Positions 8,308 through 17,090 of a stretch of DNA of 64,000 bases are shown in pieces. The DNA comes from Desulfotignum sp. (GTDB lineage: Bacteria > Desulfobacterota > Desulfobacteria > Desulfobacterales > Desulfobacteraceae). The notes under the pieces were generated by a model, which saw only the letters and a list, made by a program, of their open reading frames with translations, did no database searches and was not told the origin of the DNA. The translations under genes and the position numbers were made by a program. Within the stretch, counting starts at the first letter, position 1, and each line of letters starts with the position of its first letter. The stretch covers positions 124,001-188,000 of the forward strand of contig JAABSO010000003.1 in the NCBI GenBank assembly GCA_011390335.1. The letters run 5' to 3'.

Positions 8308-9135
8308 CTAGTCGGCCAAAAAATTTTGGTTGACAAAAAACTGGGGAAAATCCGTGATAATGCCGCGGGCACCGGCCTGGATGTGCATGGCAGCTGTTTT
8401 GGGGTCATTGACCGTGAACAGGTTTATTGCAAAGCCCTTCTGCACAAGACTGCGGACAAAATCGGCGTTCACAAGAGCTGCATTGATGTTGTAGACTTTG
8501 AATGCACCGGGTTGAAAATTTTTTATGTCTGTGGCGGTTTCCCCCACCAGGGCCTGGACGATGATATCCGGCCGCAGCAGCCGGACCCGTTCCAGCCAGG
8601 CATGGTTGAAAGAGGAAATTACCACCCGGGCAGGCGCAATTTGGCTTTCATTCATTGCTGCCAGGGTATTGTTCACGGTATAAAAAGGGCTGGGATCTGT
8701 GCCATGGTCTTTGAGTTCCAGGTTTATCTGCCAGTCCATGTTTTTTGTGAGCAACAGCCCTTGTTCAAGGGTGGGGATTTTTTCATTGCTGAATCCGGCC
8801 AGGGCATCTGCTGTTACATACCCCTTTTGAATGGTTGAAAACGGGTCGGTGTGTTCAAACCAGGACCCGGCATCCAGGGCTTTGAGTTCAGCCAGGGTAA
8901 AATGAGACAGAAGATATTTTCTGCGGCCGTTGGATGTCAGGTGTTTGAAGTGTTTTCCGGCATTGGTGCACCGAAGCAGATCCAGGTCATGGAAAAGCAC
9001 CAGAAGGCCGTCATCGGTGACCTGAATGTCGGTTTCCCAGCGGTGTGCCCCGGATTGCCATGCCGCCTTTGCAGCAGCCAGGGTGTTTTCCGGGGCCAGG
9101 CTCCTGGCCCCTCTGTGGGCGATGATTTCAGTCAT
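8308..9135 (-). CDS. Glycerophosphodiester phosphodiesterase
   Basis: 275 residues, GDPD TIM-barrel family. The catalytic opening IAHRGARSLAPENTLAA (His-Arg pair at residues 6-7) is followed by WETDIQVTDDGLLVLFHD with the metal Glu/Asp and second catalytic His. The C-terminal VNDPKTAAMHIQAGARGIITDFPQ is also typical. It cleaves glycerophosphodiesters to glycerol-3-phosphate and an alcohol. No signal peptide, so cytoplasmic. It starts 15 bp after the citrate synthase stop and is probably co-transcribed with it; there is no obvious metabolic link. Confidence 0.92.
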   Translation of the reverse strand: MTEIIAHRGARSLAPENTLAAAKAAWQSGAHRWETDIQVTDDGLLVLFHDLDLLRCTNAGKHFKHLTSNGRRKYLLSHFTLAELKALDAGSWFEHTDPFSTIQKGYVTADALAGFSNEKIPTLEQGLLLTKNMDWQINLELKDHGTDPSPFYTVNNTLAAMNESQIAPARVVISSFNHAWLERVRLLRPDIIVQALVGETATDIKNFQPGAFKVYNINAALVNADFVRSLVQKGFAINLFTVNDPKTAAMHIQAGARGIITDFPQFFVNQNFLAD

Positions 9136-9150
9136 GGACGGTGGGATGTA

Positions 9151-10452
9151 TCAGCTGTTTCCATTTTCATTTCTGCGCTGGTCAATGGGCACATAATCGG
9201 TGATGGTATTGCCCATGTAGATCTGTCTGGGCCGGGAAATTTTCATTTCCGGATCTGCCATATCCTCTTTCCACTGGGCGATCCATCCGGGCAGCCGGCC
9301 GATGGCGAACATCACGGTGAACATGTTGGTGGGAATGCCTAAGGCCCGGAGCACAATACCTGCGTAAAAATCCACATTGGGATACAGGTGCTTTTCCTTG
9401 AAATAGGTATCTTCCAGGGCCGCTTCTTCCAGGCGCCGGCCGATATCCAGCAATGGGTCCTGCCTGTTCACCTTGGCCAGAACCATGTCGCACATTTTTT
9501 TCATGATTCTGCCCCGGGGATCATAGGTTTTATACACCCGGTGTCCAAACCCCATGAGCCGGAAGGGATCGTTTTTATCCCTGGCCCTGGCAATGCATTG
9601 GTCAATGGTCATACCGTCTTTCTGGATCTGTTCCAGCATGTTGATCACAGCCTGGTTGGCCCCGCCGTGAAGCGGTCCCCACAAAGCACTGATGCCGGCG
9701 GACAGGGAGGCATAGATATTCACTTTTCCGGAGCCCACCACCCGGACCGCAGTGGTGGAGCAGTTCTGTTCGTGATCTGCATGCAGAATCCAGAAAACAT
9801 TCAGAGCTTTCACCAGGTCGTCATCCATATGATAAGGCACCACATCACTGTCAAACATCATATTCAGAAAATTGGCGCAGTAACACAGACCGGGCTGGGG
9901 GTAGGTCACCCGCTGGCCGATGGAAATCTTATACGCCATGGCTGCCAGGGTCCGGACTTTGGAAATGATCCGCAAAAAGGTGGTATTCATCTCCTCTTCC
10001 AAATCAATGAGTTCCGGATAAAAAGAGCGCAATGCATTGACCATGGCGGACAGAATCCCCATGGGATGGGCCTTGGGCGGATAATTCTGGTAAAAGGCCC
10101 GCATGTTTTCATGGACCAGGGAAAAATCATTGAGATACACCGAGGTGCGGGTCAATTCCTCCCTGGTGGGCAGCCTGCCAACAATGAGCAGATAGGCGGT
10201 TTCCACAAAACTGGATTTTTCAGCCAGCTGTTCAATGGGAATGCCCCTGTACCGCAGGATGCCTTTTTCACCGTCCATGTAAGTGATGGCACTTTTGCAG
10301 GCACCGGTGTTGCCATACCCCGGATCAAAGGTGATACAGCCGGTTTCCTGACGCAGCTGCCTGATATCTATGGCTTTTTCCCCTTCTGTCCCCGTTATTA
10401 CGGGCAGGGCCATCTCTTTTCCGTCAATGATAAGTTTTGCATATTCCTGCAT
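9151..10452 (-). CDS. gltA: Citrate synthase
   Basis: 433 residues, type II size. Catalytic residues are visible: LHADHEQNCSTTAVR (His), GFGHRVYKTYDPRG (His) and YPNVDFYAGIVLRALGIP (Asp). N-terminal ITFDPGYGNTGACKSAITYMDGEKGILRYRGIPIEQL matches the family. It condenses acetyl-CoA and oxaloacetate, entry to the oxidative TCA cycle used by many acetate-oxidising sulfate reducers. GDPD follows closely. Confidence 0.95.
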   Translation of the reverse strand: MQEYAKLIIDGKEMALPVITGTEGEKAIDIRQLRQETGCITFDPGYGNTGACKSAITYMDGEKGILRYRGIPIEQLAEKSSFVETAYLLIVGRLPTREELTRTSVYLNDFSLVHENMRAFYQNYPPKAHPMGILSAMVNALRSFYPELIDLEEEMNTTFLRIISKVRTLAAMAYKISIGQRVTYPQPGLCYCANFLNMMFDSDVVPYHMDDDLVKALNVFWILHADHEQNCSTTAVRVVGSGKVNIYASLSAGISALWGPLHGGANQAVINMLEQIQKDGMTIDQCIARARDKNDPFRLMGFGHRVYKTYDPRGRIMKKMCDMVLAKVNRQDPLLDIGRRLEEAALEDTYFKEKHLYPNVDFYAGIVLRALGIPTNMFTVMFAIGRLPGWIAQWKEDMADPEMKISRPRQIYMGNTITDYVPIDQRRNENGNS

Positions 10453-10588
10453 ACAGCCTCCTCATCGAACAGGAACATCCCCGGGAATGGTGGTCCTGTA
10501 TCTGATGAATAAAATAATATGTTTAAGCCTGGATTCAGTCTGGGTAAAAAATCGCCGTTAAGGATGGTTCAGATCATGAATGGTACCT

Positions 10589-10843
10589 TTAATTGCGTGT
10601 TTCGCCGGGAACCGTATAGGTTTTACAGGAACCACCGGAGCAGGTGCGTTCCTGGGCGGATACCCCTTTTGCCGCGCCCGGGCCGGCAGCATGGCCCATG
10701 GCATAGTTGGTGGTGGAAACCACCCGTTCAAACTCCGGAGATTGGCATTTGGGGCAGGTAACTGCCTCATCTTTTTCAGACCCCATGACAATCACCTCAA
10801 AAAATTCTTCACATTTTGTACACTTGAACTCATATATGGGCAT
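10589..10843 (-). CDS. FmdB-family zinc ribbon protein
   Basis: 84 residues. MPIYEFKCTKCEEFFEVIV followed by CPKC gives the CxxC...CxxC zinc ribbon of the FmdB/YgiT-like family; the tail has another CSGGSC. The function of these small proteins is not settled (FmdB was named as a putative regulator of formamidase). Own promoter: minus-strand TTGACA-17-TATATT and AAGGAG before the ATG. Confidence 0.88.
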   Translation of the reverse strand: MPIYEFKCTKCEEFFEVIVMGSEKDEAVTCPKCQSPEFERVVSTTNYAMGHAAGPGAAKGVSAQERTCSGGSCKTYTVPGETRN

Positions 10844-10881
10844 GATAACTCCTTGGACTGCTAAATTTACAATAGATCGCT

Positions 10882-10910
10882 AATATAATCAGATTTTATT
10901 TTGTTGTCAA
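10882..10910 (-). promoter_or_regulatory. Sigma-70 promoter of the FmdB-family gene
   Basis: Minus-strand TTGACA (10910-10905), 17-bp spacer, TATATT (10887-10882), 39 bp before the start codon. Near-consensus in both boxes and spacing. It lies immediately beside palindromic element copy 2. Confidence 0.75.
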
Positions 10911-10936
10911 TATGGTTTATTCGGCCGTCAGGGTCA

Positions 10937-11084
10937 TCGCATGTAATCATATCCTGTTCAGCTGCTTGATATCCGCCCCCTGAGGGTAGCGGTGTGACCG
11001 GCCAAAGATCGGCATCTGACGGTCTTGTCACACGGCACCTTCAGGAGGCTATGTCACTATATGTGACGCTGCTTCTACATGCGA
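10937..11084 (+). repeat. Nested palindromic element, copy 2
   Basis: Outer arms TCGCATGT (10937-10944) and ACATGCGA (11077-11084); inner arms 10979-10998 and 11027-11045 are less perfect than in the other copies (one inserted base and several changes). Conserved blocks CCTGTTCAGCTGCTTGATA and AGGAGGCTATGTCA are present. It lies between the recN stop and the fmdB promoter, same orientation as copy 1. A near-identical segment, ATGGTTTATTCGGCCGTCAG at 10912-10931 and the same less two bases at 11107-11124, brackets it. Confidence 0.88.
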
Positions 11085-11120
11085 TTATCATGTTCGGCCA
11101 TCCGGCATGGTTTTCGGCCG

Positions 11121-12824
11121 TCAGTTTTTCTGTGTCAGCAGCTCCCGGGCATGGGTCCGGGTGGCTTCGGTTATTTTTTCGCCCCCCATCATCCGGGCGA
11201 TCTCTTCCACCCGCTCTTCTAAGGAGGCAAGGGGGACAATGTCCGTGCAGGTGCGGCCGTTGACAACCTGTTTTGAAATGCGGAACTGGTGAAGGCCGTA
11301 TTTGGCTATCTGGGCCAGGTGGGTGATACAGATCACCTGGTGCTGATTGGCCAGAGCCGCCAGCTTCAAACCGACTTTTTCAGAAACGGCCCCGCCGATG
11401 CCGGCATCCACCTCATCAAAGATAAGGGTTTCAAAAGACTGTGTCCGGGACAGAACTGCTTTTAACGCCAGTACAATCCGGGACAATTCTCCGCCTGAGG
11501 CAATTTTTGCCAGGGGCCGGGGGGCTTCCCCCGGGTTCGGGCTGAGCATGAAACACACCCGGTCCATTCCTGTGGCTAAAATTTTGTGTCCGTTTTGGGT
11601 GCAGATATCCTGGTCCCTGTCAGAAGATTCATTGGAGATATCCACCTGGAACCTGGCTTTGCCCATTTCCAGGGCAGCCAGTTCAGCGCAGGCAAGTTCT
11701 GCCAGCCGGGTACCTGCCTGTTTGCGTTTTTTGGAAAGGTCCTGGGCTTTTAGCCGGATCTGGTCTTCCAGCTCTTTTTTTTGCCCTGTTAGTTCTCTGA
11801 TCTGCCGGTCCATTCCCAGGGTCTGGTCCAGCTGCTGTTCCAGGGCTTCATATTTTTCAAAAAGGGCATCAAGGCTTCCCCCGTATTTGCGTTTGAGCCG
11901 GGAGATGAGATCCAGGCGAAGGTCCACGGCATCCAGGGATTCCGGGTCCAGATCTATTTCCAGAGAATAGTCCCGCAGGCTGTCCACCACATCCTTAAGG
12001 TCCAGGATGATGGCATTGAGGCGGTCCGCTGTCCGGGCCAGGGTCTGGTCGGTAGATCCGAATCTGTCGATACCGGCGGCAAGAGAAGAAAGCTGTTCAA
12101 TCACAGCGCCTTCCTTGTCATAGACCGCGTGGACCGTACCATTTACAGCCTCAAAAATTTTGGCGGCACAGGAAAGTTTTTCCTTTTGTTTTTCCAGCAC
12201 CAGGTCCTCTTCCGGCTGGATGGCGGCTGCCTGGATTTCATCCACCTGGAACTGGACCAGTTCCTTCTGTGCTTCCTGCCGGATTTTTTCTTCTTGTAAG
12301 GCCTGGATCCGGGTGTTCAAAGGCAAAATTGTCTTGTAAAGACCGGCCACTTCCCGGCGCAGGGCCATGGTGCCGGCGAATTCATCTAAAATATCCAGGT
12401 GGTTTTCTTCCCGTAAAAGTCCCTGGTGTGCGTGCTGGCTGGAAATACCGGCCAGGTTCCGGGTCAGCTGCTTGAGAAATTCCAGGGTGGACTGCCGGGA
12501 ATTGATAAATACCCGGCTTTTGCCGGACCGGGTAATCAGCCGCCGGATGATGAGGGTGTCATCTGTTTCCATGCCCTGGGCTGCCAGCAGTTGTGCCGGT
12601 TCAGAATCAGGGGTGATATCAAAACAGGCCTCCAGCTCTGCGGTTTCTTCTCCGGTACGCACCAGGTCGGCAGAGGCCCGGGAGCCCAGCAGCAGGTTAA
12701 CCGCCTGGATGATAATGGATTTGCCGGCACCGGTTTCTCCGGTGAGAACTGACAAACCCTGCTGGAAACAGATCCGGATATCATCAATAATGGCGAATTT
12801 TTTTATGGCCAGTTCGCTGAGCAT
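11121..12824 (-). CDS. recN: DNA repair ATPase RecN
   Basis: 567 residues, full length. SMC-like ATPase with N-terminal MLSELAIKKFAIIDDIRICF and Walker A GETGAGKSIII; long coiled coil about 150-380; C-terminal ASGGELSRIVLALK signature and Walker B ETLIFDEVDAGIGG, then ITHLAQIAKYG. RecN acts early in double-strand break repair. AAGGAG precedes the ATG. It overlaps the preceding nucleoside-recognition gene by 41 bp, so the genes are co-transcribed. Confidence 0.96.
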   Translation of the reverse strand: MLSELAIKKFAIIDDIRICFQQGLSVLTGETGAGKSIIIQAVNLLLGSRASADLVRTGEETAELEACFDITPDSEPAQLLAAQGMETDDTLIIRRLITRSGKSRVFINSRQSTLEFLKQLTRNLAGISSQHAHQGLLREENHLDILDEFAGTMALRREVAGLYKTILPLNTRIQALQEEKIRQEAQKELVQFQVDEIQAAAIQPEEDLVLEKQKEKLSCAAKIFEAVNGTVHAVYDKEGAVIEQLSSLAAGIDRFGSTDQTLARTADRLNAIILDLKDVVDSLRDYSLEIDLDPESLDAVDLRLDLISRLKRKYGGSLDALFEKYEALEQQLDQTLGMDRQIRELTGQKKELEDQIRLKAQDLSKKRKQAGTRLAELACAELAALEMGKARFQVDISNESSDRDQDICTQNGHKILATGMDRVCFMLSPNPGEAPRPLAKIASGGELSRIVLALKAVLSRTQSFETLIFDEVDAGIGGAVSEKVGLKLAALANQHQVICITHLAQIAKYGLHQFRISKQVVNGRTCTDIVPLASLEERVEEIARMMGGEKITEATRTHARELLTQKN

Positions 12825-13770
12825 ATAGTCTCCTTAGAACCGAAAACACCGAAAATGTGTAGGCGACCAGGATGGCCGCCACCAGCCTGGGAATCCAGAG
12901 CCAGAAGGGCGGTATGCCGAGCGGCAGAAGCAGGGCCGGATCTTCTATCATGGCATGGTTAATGCCGATGGACAGATGAAGCCTGGTCAACGCCTCCTTG
13001 TCATAGGTATGGGTCCGGGTTTCTTCCATGATCACGGCAGATCCGTATGCCAGCCCGAAAACCGCCGCCGTCATCCAGAGCATGCCGCAGGATTTGTCCA
13101 GGCCCATAAAGGCCAGCACCGGGCGCAGGGGCCGTATGACAAAGTCAATGATGTGAAATATCCTGGCCAGCTCCAGCATCACCATCAACGGCATGATGAT
13201 GAAAAAGATCTGGATGGTCAGCTTCAGGGTATCCATGGCCCACCCTGCCAGCCAGGCGGTAAATGCCTGGTCAGTTCCGGGCAGGGCGCCTGCAGAAACA
13301 CCTGCAGATGTTTCCGGGGTGGTGCCCATGATTTTTGCACAGCAAAATGTCACCACAAAGGCGGCCACCAGGCGGAAGGCTGCCGCAAAAAAAGGATTTA
13401 TCCCGGACCGGCCCTGGACCAGGCTCTCCTGGATCAGATTGTGGCAGATAAGGGTGAACACTGCCAGCAGAATCATGTGGTCCATGGAAAACGGCATCAC
13501 GGAAAGGGCTGCCACAGTACCGTAAATGCCGGTGAAAATACCGGCAATGATCACCAGGGCGGCAGAGGGGGGCAGCCCCATCCAGCCCATCAGCGGGGTC
13601 AGTAGGAAATCAAGTTTGTATATAAGGCCGAAATACACCAGCAGACCGGTGATAAACGACACCGGCACAATGATTTTCAACAGCCAGACAAATCCGGACC
13701 AGCCTTTTTTCAGGCCTGTCCGCATCCCTGAAACCAGCTGCTGGCGCCGGTTATTTCTGTTTTGTGTCAT
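12784..13770 (-). CDS. Nucleoside-recognition (Gate) domain membrane protein
   Basis: 328 residues with about eight hydrophobic segments, e.g. FVWLLKIIVPVSFITGLLVYFG and ALVIIAGIFTGIYGTVAALSVM, and the Gate-domain pattern HNLIQESLVQ and FIIMPLMVMLELARIF. Related to the SpmA/SpmB and FeoB gate regions. The transported substrate of this family is not known. It lies in an operon after the small 61-residue gene (20-bp overlap) and before recN. Confidence 0.75.
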   Translation of the reverse strand: MTQNRNNRRQQLVSGMRTGLKKGWSGFVWLLKIIVPVSFITGLLVYFGLIYKLDFLLTPLMGWMGLPPSAALVIIAGIFTGIYGTVAALSVMPFSMDHMILLAVFTLICHNLIQESLVQGRSGINPFFAAAFRLVAAFVVTFCCAKIMGTTPETSAGVSAGALPGTDQAFTAWLAGWAMDTLKLTIQIFFIIMPLMVMLELARIFHIIDFVIRPLRPVLAFMGLDKSCGMLWMTAAVFGLAYGSAVIMEETRTHTYDKEALTRLHLSIGINHAMIEDPALLLPLGIPPFWLWIPRLVAAILVAYTFSVFSVLRRLYAQRTGHKKIRHY

Positions 13771-13936
13771 GGGTCGGGCTGTCTTGCGCTACGTGGTTTT
13801 TAACGGTTTCATCCACCGTGGCATACACATCTTTGAAGGCTTCATGCACATTGGAAGGGGACAGCCGTCCCATCTCAATAAACTTGACGATGATTTCCTT
13901 GGCAGAGCGCAGTATCTGTTCATCAATTGATTTCAT
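13751..13936 (-). CDS. Small conserved-looking protein of unknown function
   Basis: 61 residues from the ATG at 13936 (MKSIDEQILRSAKEIIV); an upstream TTG at 13972 would add 12 residues but has no ribosome-binding site. Predicted helical, acidic and basic residues mixed, with KFIEMGRLSPSNVHEAFKDVYATVDETVK. No family was recognised. Its 3' end overlaps the following membrane-protein gene by 20 bp, which argues that it is a real first gene of the recN operon. Confidence 0.6.
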   Translation of the reverse strand: MKSIDEQILRSAKEIIVKFIEMGRLSPSNVHEAFKDVYATVDETVKNHVAQDSPTHDTKQK

Positions 13937-13982
13937 AAAGATCTGTTTACCAGAACCCTGCCCCAAGGTCAAGATTTAGCTG

Positions 13983-14010
13983 TTGCCATGACCGATAAAA
14001 TGCGTATAAT
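13983..14010 (+). promoter_or_regulatory. Sigma-70 promoter of the TraB-like gene
   Basis: TTGCCA (13983-13988), 16-bp spacer, TATAAT (14005-14010), 57 bp before the chosen ATG. It lies in the short divergent gap with the recN operon. Confidence 0.6.
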
Positions 14011-14067
14011 CAGTGCTTAACGCAACTTTTGGGGTTGACACATAGAAAGGCAAAAGGCTTCACATAT

Positions 14068-15255
14068 ATGGAAAAGGCAGCAGAAGAAAACGACGCGCAT
14101 ATGGTTCACCGGCTCTGTCACGGGGACAAAACCATCACCCTCATCGGCACGGCCCATGTGTCCCGGAGCAGTGCACAGCTTGTTGAGGAAACCATTCTGG
14201 AACAAAAACCGGATACCGTTTGTGTGGAGCTGTGCCAGACCCGCCTGGCTGCCATCCAGGATGCGGACCGGTGGCGCAATATGGATATTATCAAGGTCAT
14301 CAAAGAAAAAAAAGCCCTGGTGCTGTTCATGAATCTGCTTCTGGCATCTTTCCAGAAAAAGATTGCCGACCGGTTCGACATCAAACCCGGCCAGGAAATG
14401 CTCAATGCCATTGCTGCGGCGGAAAAAATCGGTGCAGCCATTGTGCCTGCGGACAGGGATATCCAGATCACCCTGTCCCGGGTGTGGCGGGGCATGGGAT
14501 TATGGGCAAAAATCAAATTGTTTGCCTCCATTGTGTTTTCCTTTGGCAGTGCCGATGATATCCAGGAAGCAGATATCGAAAAAATGAAGCAGGAAGATAT
14601 CCTCGAAACCCTGCTGGCTGATGTGAAACAGGCCCATCCCATCATCCAGCAGGTGCTCATCGATGAACGGGACCAGTATCTTGCCAAAAAGATCAGCAGC
14701 GTTGCAGGTAGCCGCATTGTCGCGGTGGTGGGGGCAGCCCATGTGCCAGGCATCAAAAAATATCTGGCAGATGAAACAGCCGTGGATCTTGGGGAGTTGA
14801 CCCGGATACCCCCGGCCGGATCCCTGGGCAGGGTCCTCAAATGGCTGATTCCCGGGCTGATCCTGGTTTTGTTTGCTGCCGGCTTTGCCATGGAAGGCAA
14901 AGATGCGGGCACGGACATGATCTGGATCTGGGTGGCGGCCAACGGTATTTTTGCCGGCCTGGGGGCAGCCCTGGCCCTGGCCCACCCCTATACCATCATC
15001 TCTTCCATCCTTGCAGCGCCCTTGACATCCCTGAACCCCATGATCGCGGCAGGCTGGGTATCCGGTCTGGTGGAGGCCTTTTCCCGAAAACCAAAAGTCC
15101 GGGACCTGGAAGCCATCCCCAAAGATATTGTTTCCATTAAAGGGTTCTGGCGCAACAATGTCACCCGGATTCTGCTTGTGGTCATTTTCACCAACCTGGG
15201 ATCCTCCATCGGTACCATGACTGCGGTTCCTTTGATGCTCAAGCTTCTGGGATGA
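14068..15255 (+). CDS. TraB/PrgY-family protein
   Basis: 395 residues from the ATG at 14068, preceded by AAAAGG; a TTG 39 bases upstream lacks a good site. N-terminal TraB domain: ITLIGTAHVSRSSAQLVEETI, PDTVCVELCQTRL, VVGAAHVPGIKKYL, with conserved His and Glu residues. The C-terminal third has about four membrane helices (LKWLIPGLILVLFAAGFAM; DMIWIWVAANGIFAGLGAALALAHPYT). The family includes enterococcal pheromone-shutdown TraB and many archaeal and eukaryotic homologues; a protease-like active site has been proposed but the role in bacteria is unclear. Confidence 0.88.
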   Translation: MEKAAEENDAHMVHRLCHGDKTITLIGTAHVSRSSAQLVEETILEQKPDTVCVELCQTRLAAIQDADRWRNMDIIKVIKEKKALVLFMNLLLASFQKKIADRFDIKPGQEMLNAIAAAEKIGAAIVPADRDIQITLSRVWRGMGLWAKIKLFASIVFSFGSADDIQEADIEKMKQEDILETLLADVKQAHPIIQQVLIDERDQYLAKKISSVAGSRIVAVVGAAHVPGIKKYLADETAVDLGELTRIPPAGSLGRVLKWLIPGLILVLFAAGFAMEGKDAGTDMIWIWVAANGIFAGLGAALALAHPYTIISSILAAPLTSLNPMIAAGWVSGLVEAFSRKPKVRDLEAIPKDIVSIKGFWRNNVTRILLVVIFTNLGSSIGTMTAVPLMLKLLG

Positions 15256-15344
15256 ACCGGTAATATTGTGATATCGGGGTGACATCAAAGGCGCTGAAAT
15301 GATTTTGGAGGGGCCCATGCCCTGAAAGTGAGAAAATTATCCGT

Positions 15345-17012
15345 ATGCTGAGATTATTAAAACAAAGAATGTGGATCAGGTTTGTCCTGTCTTTTTCCAT
15401 TTTTTTATTTCTGGCAGGGGCCCTGGCCATATGGTTCAACATGGGCACCATGAACCAGTTGCACCGTCATCAGATAACCGCCCAAAGCACAGATATGGCA
15501 AAAGCCATTGAAAATACAGTGTTTGATTCGCTGGCTGCCGGCGACAATGACACGGTAAGGCAGCAATTTGACCGTCTTGGCAATACACTGGATGATATGG
15601 CTGTATTCATATATGATGATGATGGATCCATTGCTTTCACAACCCGGCAAAAAGCCATGGGAAAAAGTATATCATCTTATGTGGATGAAACAGCAGCCCG
15701 GGATATAACCGCCATGATACATGGTGCACAAAATACAGACACCGTTTTTCAAACCATGCAAAATCAGGAAGCATTTGCGGTTGTCAACCGGGTTATTTTA
15801 AATGAAGAAACCTGCCATGGCTGCCATGACAGCACAAAACCGGTGCTGGGCGGAATCACTGTTCTTTTATCACAGCAGCATGCACTCGATGCCATTGATA
15901 CGGCTGCAAAAACAAGTGTTCTCATGGGTATTGCCGCTCTGTGCATTATTATGATTTTCATGTGGCTGTTTTTTCATTTTATGGTGAACAACAAAACAGC
16001 CCTTATGCTGAAGGCAACCGAAAGCATGAGAAGAGGAGATTTCACCATTTCCACACAAATGGCCTCGGGTGATGAAATGAACCATATCCTCAACCGAATT
16101 CACCTGGTGAACCAGGAAATTCGGGGGGCGCTCACGGATGTGGTGGATACAAGCAGCCATCTGCATACCTCTGCAGCAGACTTGACCCGGATTTCCATAA
16201 CATTGAACAAAAGCAGCCGGGAAACATCGGTAAATTCAAATTCTGTTGCTTCGGCGGCAGAGCAGATGAGTGCCAATATGCAATCCATTACCGGTTTCAT
16301 GGAAGATGCTTTTGTAAATTTAAACACCGTGGTTTCGGCTTCTGAAGAAATGAATGCCACTGTCCGGGAAATTTCCAAAAATGCCCAAACAGCAAAAGAT
16401 GTGGTGGCACAATCTGTGGTTGAATTTTCCCATTTATCACAGCAGATTGACACTTTGGGCAAAGATTCTGAAGAGATAGATACCGTCACCAAAGAGATCA
16501 GCAATATAGCAGAGCAGGTCGGTCTGCTGGCGCTGAATGCCAAGATCGAGGCAGCAAGGGCCGGTGAAGCAGGTAAAGGATTTGCTGTAGTGGCCCGGGA
16601 AATCACGGATCTTTCACAGGAAGCAGGAGATTCAGCAGCAGAAGTGGACCAGAAAATCAAAAATATCCGGCGGCAGGTGACGGGTATCGTTTCGGAAATC
16701 AAAAATATTTCAGAAAAAATTCATGGATCCGGTGAGGCCATATCCCATATTGCCGCTTCTGTTGAAGAGCAGAGCGCAACAAGCCAAGAAGTTGCAGGCA
16801 GCCTCAGTGAAGTTTCCCAAAAAATGTCTGAAGTAAAGGCCAGTGTGAATGAGGGGGCAAGGGCTGCAGGGGAAATCGCCACCCGTATAGGAGAAGTGGA
16901 TGCTGCTTCCACCGGGGTCAATGCAGACAGCAGCGAGGTGAACAACAAGGCAAATAATCTTTCCCAGATGGCAGACAGACTGAAACAGCTTGTGGGCAGG
17001 TTCACCATATGA
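15345..17012 (+). CDS. Methyl-accepting chemotaxis protein with periplasmic c-type haem motif
   Basis: 555 residues. TM1 about 10-32, periplasmic domain 33-190, TM2 about 192-216, HAMP, then a signalling domain. The periplasmic part contains CHGCH at residues 157-161 (codons from 15813), a CxxCH haem c site, and is followed by [15 protein letters not shown]. Haem-bearing chemoreceptors are known from Desulfovibrio (DcrA) and Geobacter; they sense redox or gas. The cytoplasmic tip reads [32 protein letters not shown], in which QVG replaces the usual QTN. No che genes are nearby, so it must use a pathway elsewhere. Confidence 0.93.
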   Translation: MLRLLKQRMWIRFVLSFSIFLFLAGALAIWFNMGTMNQLHRHQITAQSTDMAKAIENTVFDSLAAGDNDTVRQQFDRLGNTLDDMAVFIYDDDGSIAFTTRQKAMGKSISSYVDETAARDITAMIHGAQNTDTVFQTMQNQEAFAVVNRVILNEETCHGCHDSTKPVLGGITVLLSQQHALDAIDTAAKTSVLMGIAALCIIMIFMWLFFHFMVNNKTALMLKATESMRRGDFTISTQMASGDEMNHILNRIHLVNQEIRGALTDVVDTSSHLHTSAADLTRISITLNKSSRETSVNSNSVASAAEQMSANMQSITGFMEDAFVNLNTVVSASEEMNATVREISKNAQTAKDVVAQSVVEFSHLSQQIDTLGKDSEEIDTVTKEISNIAEQVGLLALNAKIEAARAGEAGKGFAVVAREITDLSQEAGDSAAEVDQKIKNIRRQVTGIVSEIKNISEKIHGSGEAISHIAASVEEQSATSQEVAGSLSEVSQKMSEVKASVNEGARAAGEIATRIGEVDAASTGVNADSSEVNNKANNLSQMADRLKQLVGRFTI

Positions 17013-17090
17013 CAGCCGGGTCATCAGAATATAACACCAAGGGTATCAGTCATCCGGCCTCTTGGATATCAGGTCAGAGAGCTCAGGCTT

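Noticed and set aside
9388-10512. 374-codon open frame on the plus strand opposite gltA
   Set aside because: Citrate synthase on the minus strand has all catalytic motifs; the antisense product is His/Gly/Phe-rich shadow sequence.
10994-11263. Open frame on the plus strand starting inside palindromic element copy 2
   Set aside because: Non-coding repeat followed by antisense of recN; no ribosome-binding site or recognisable product.
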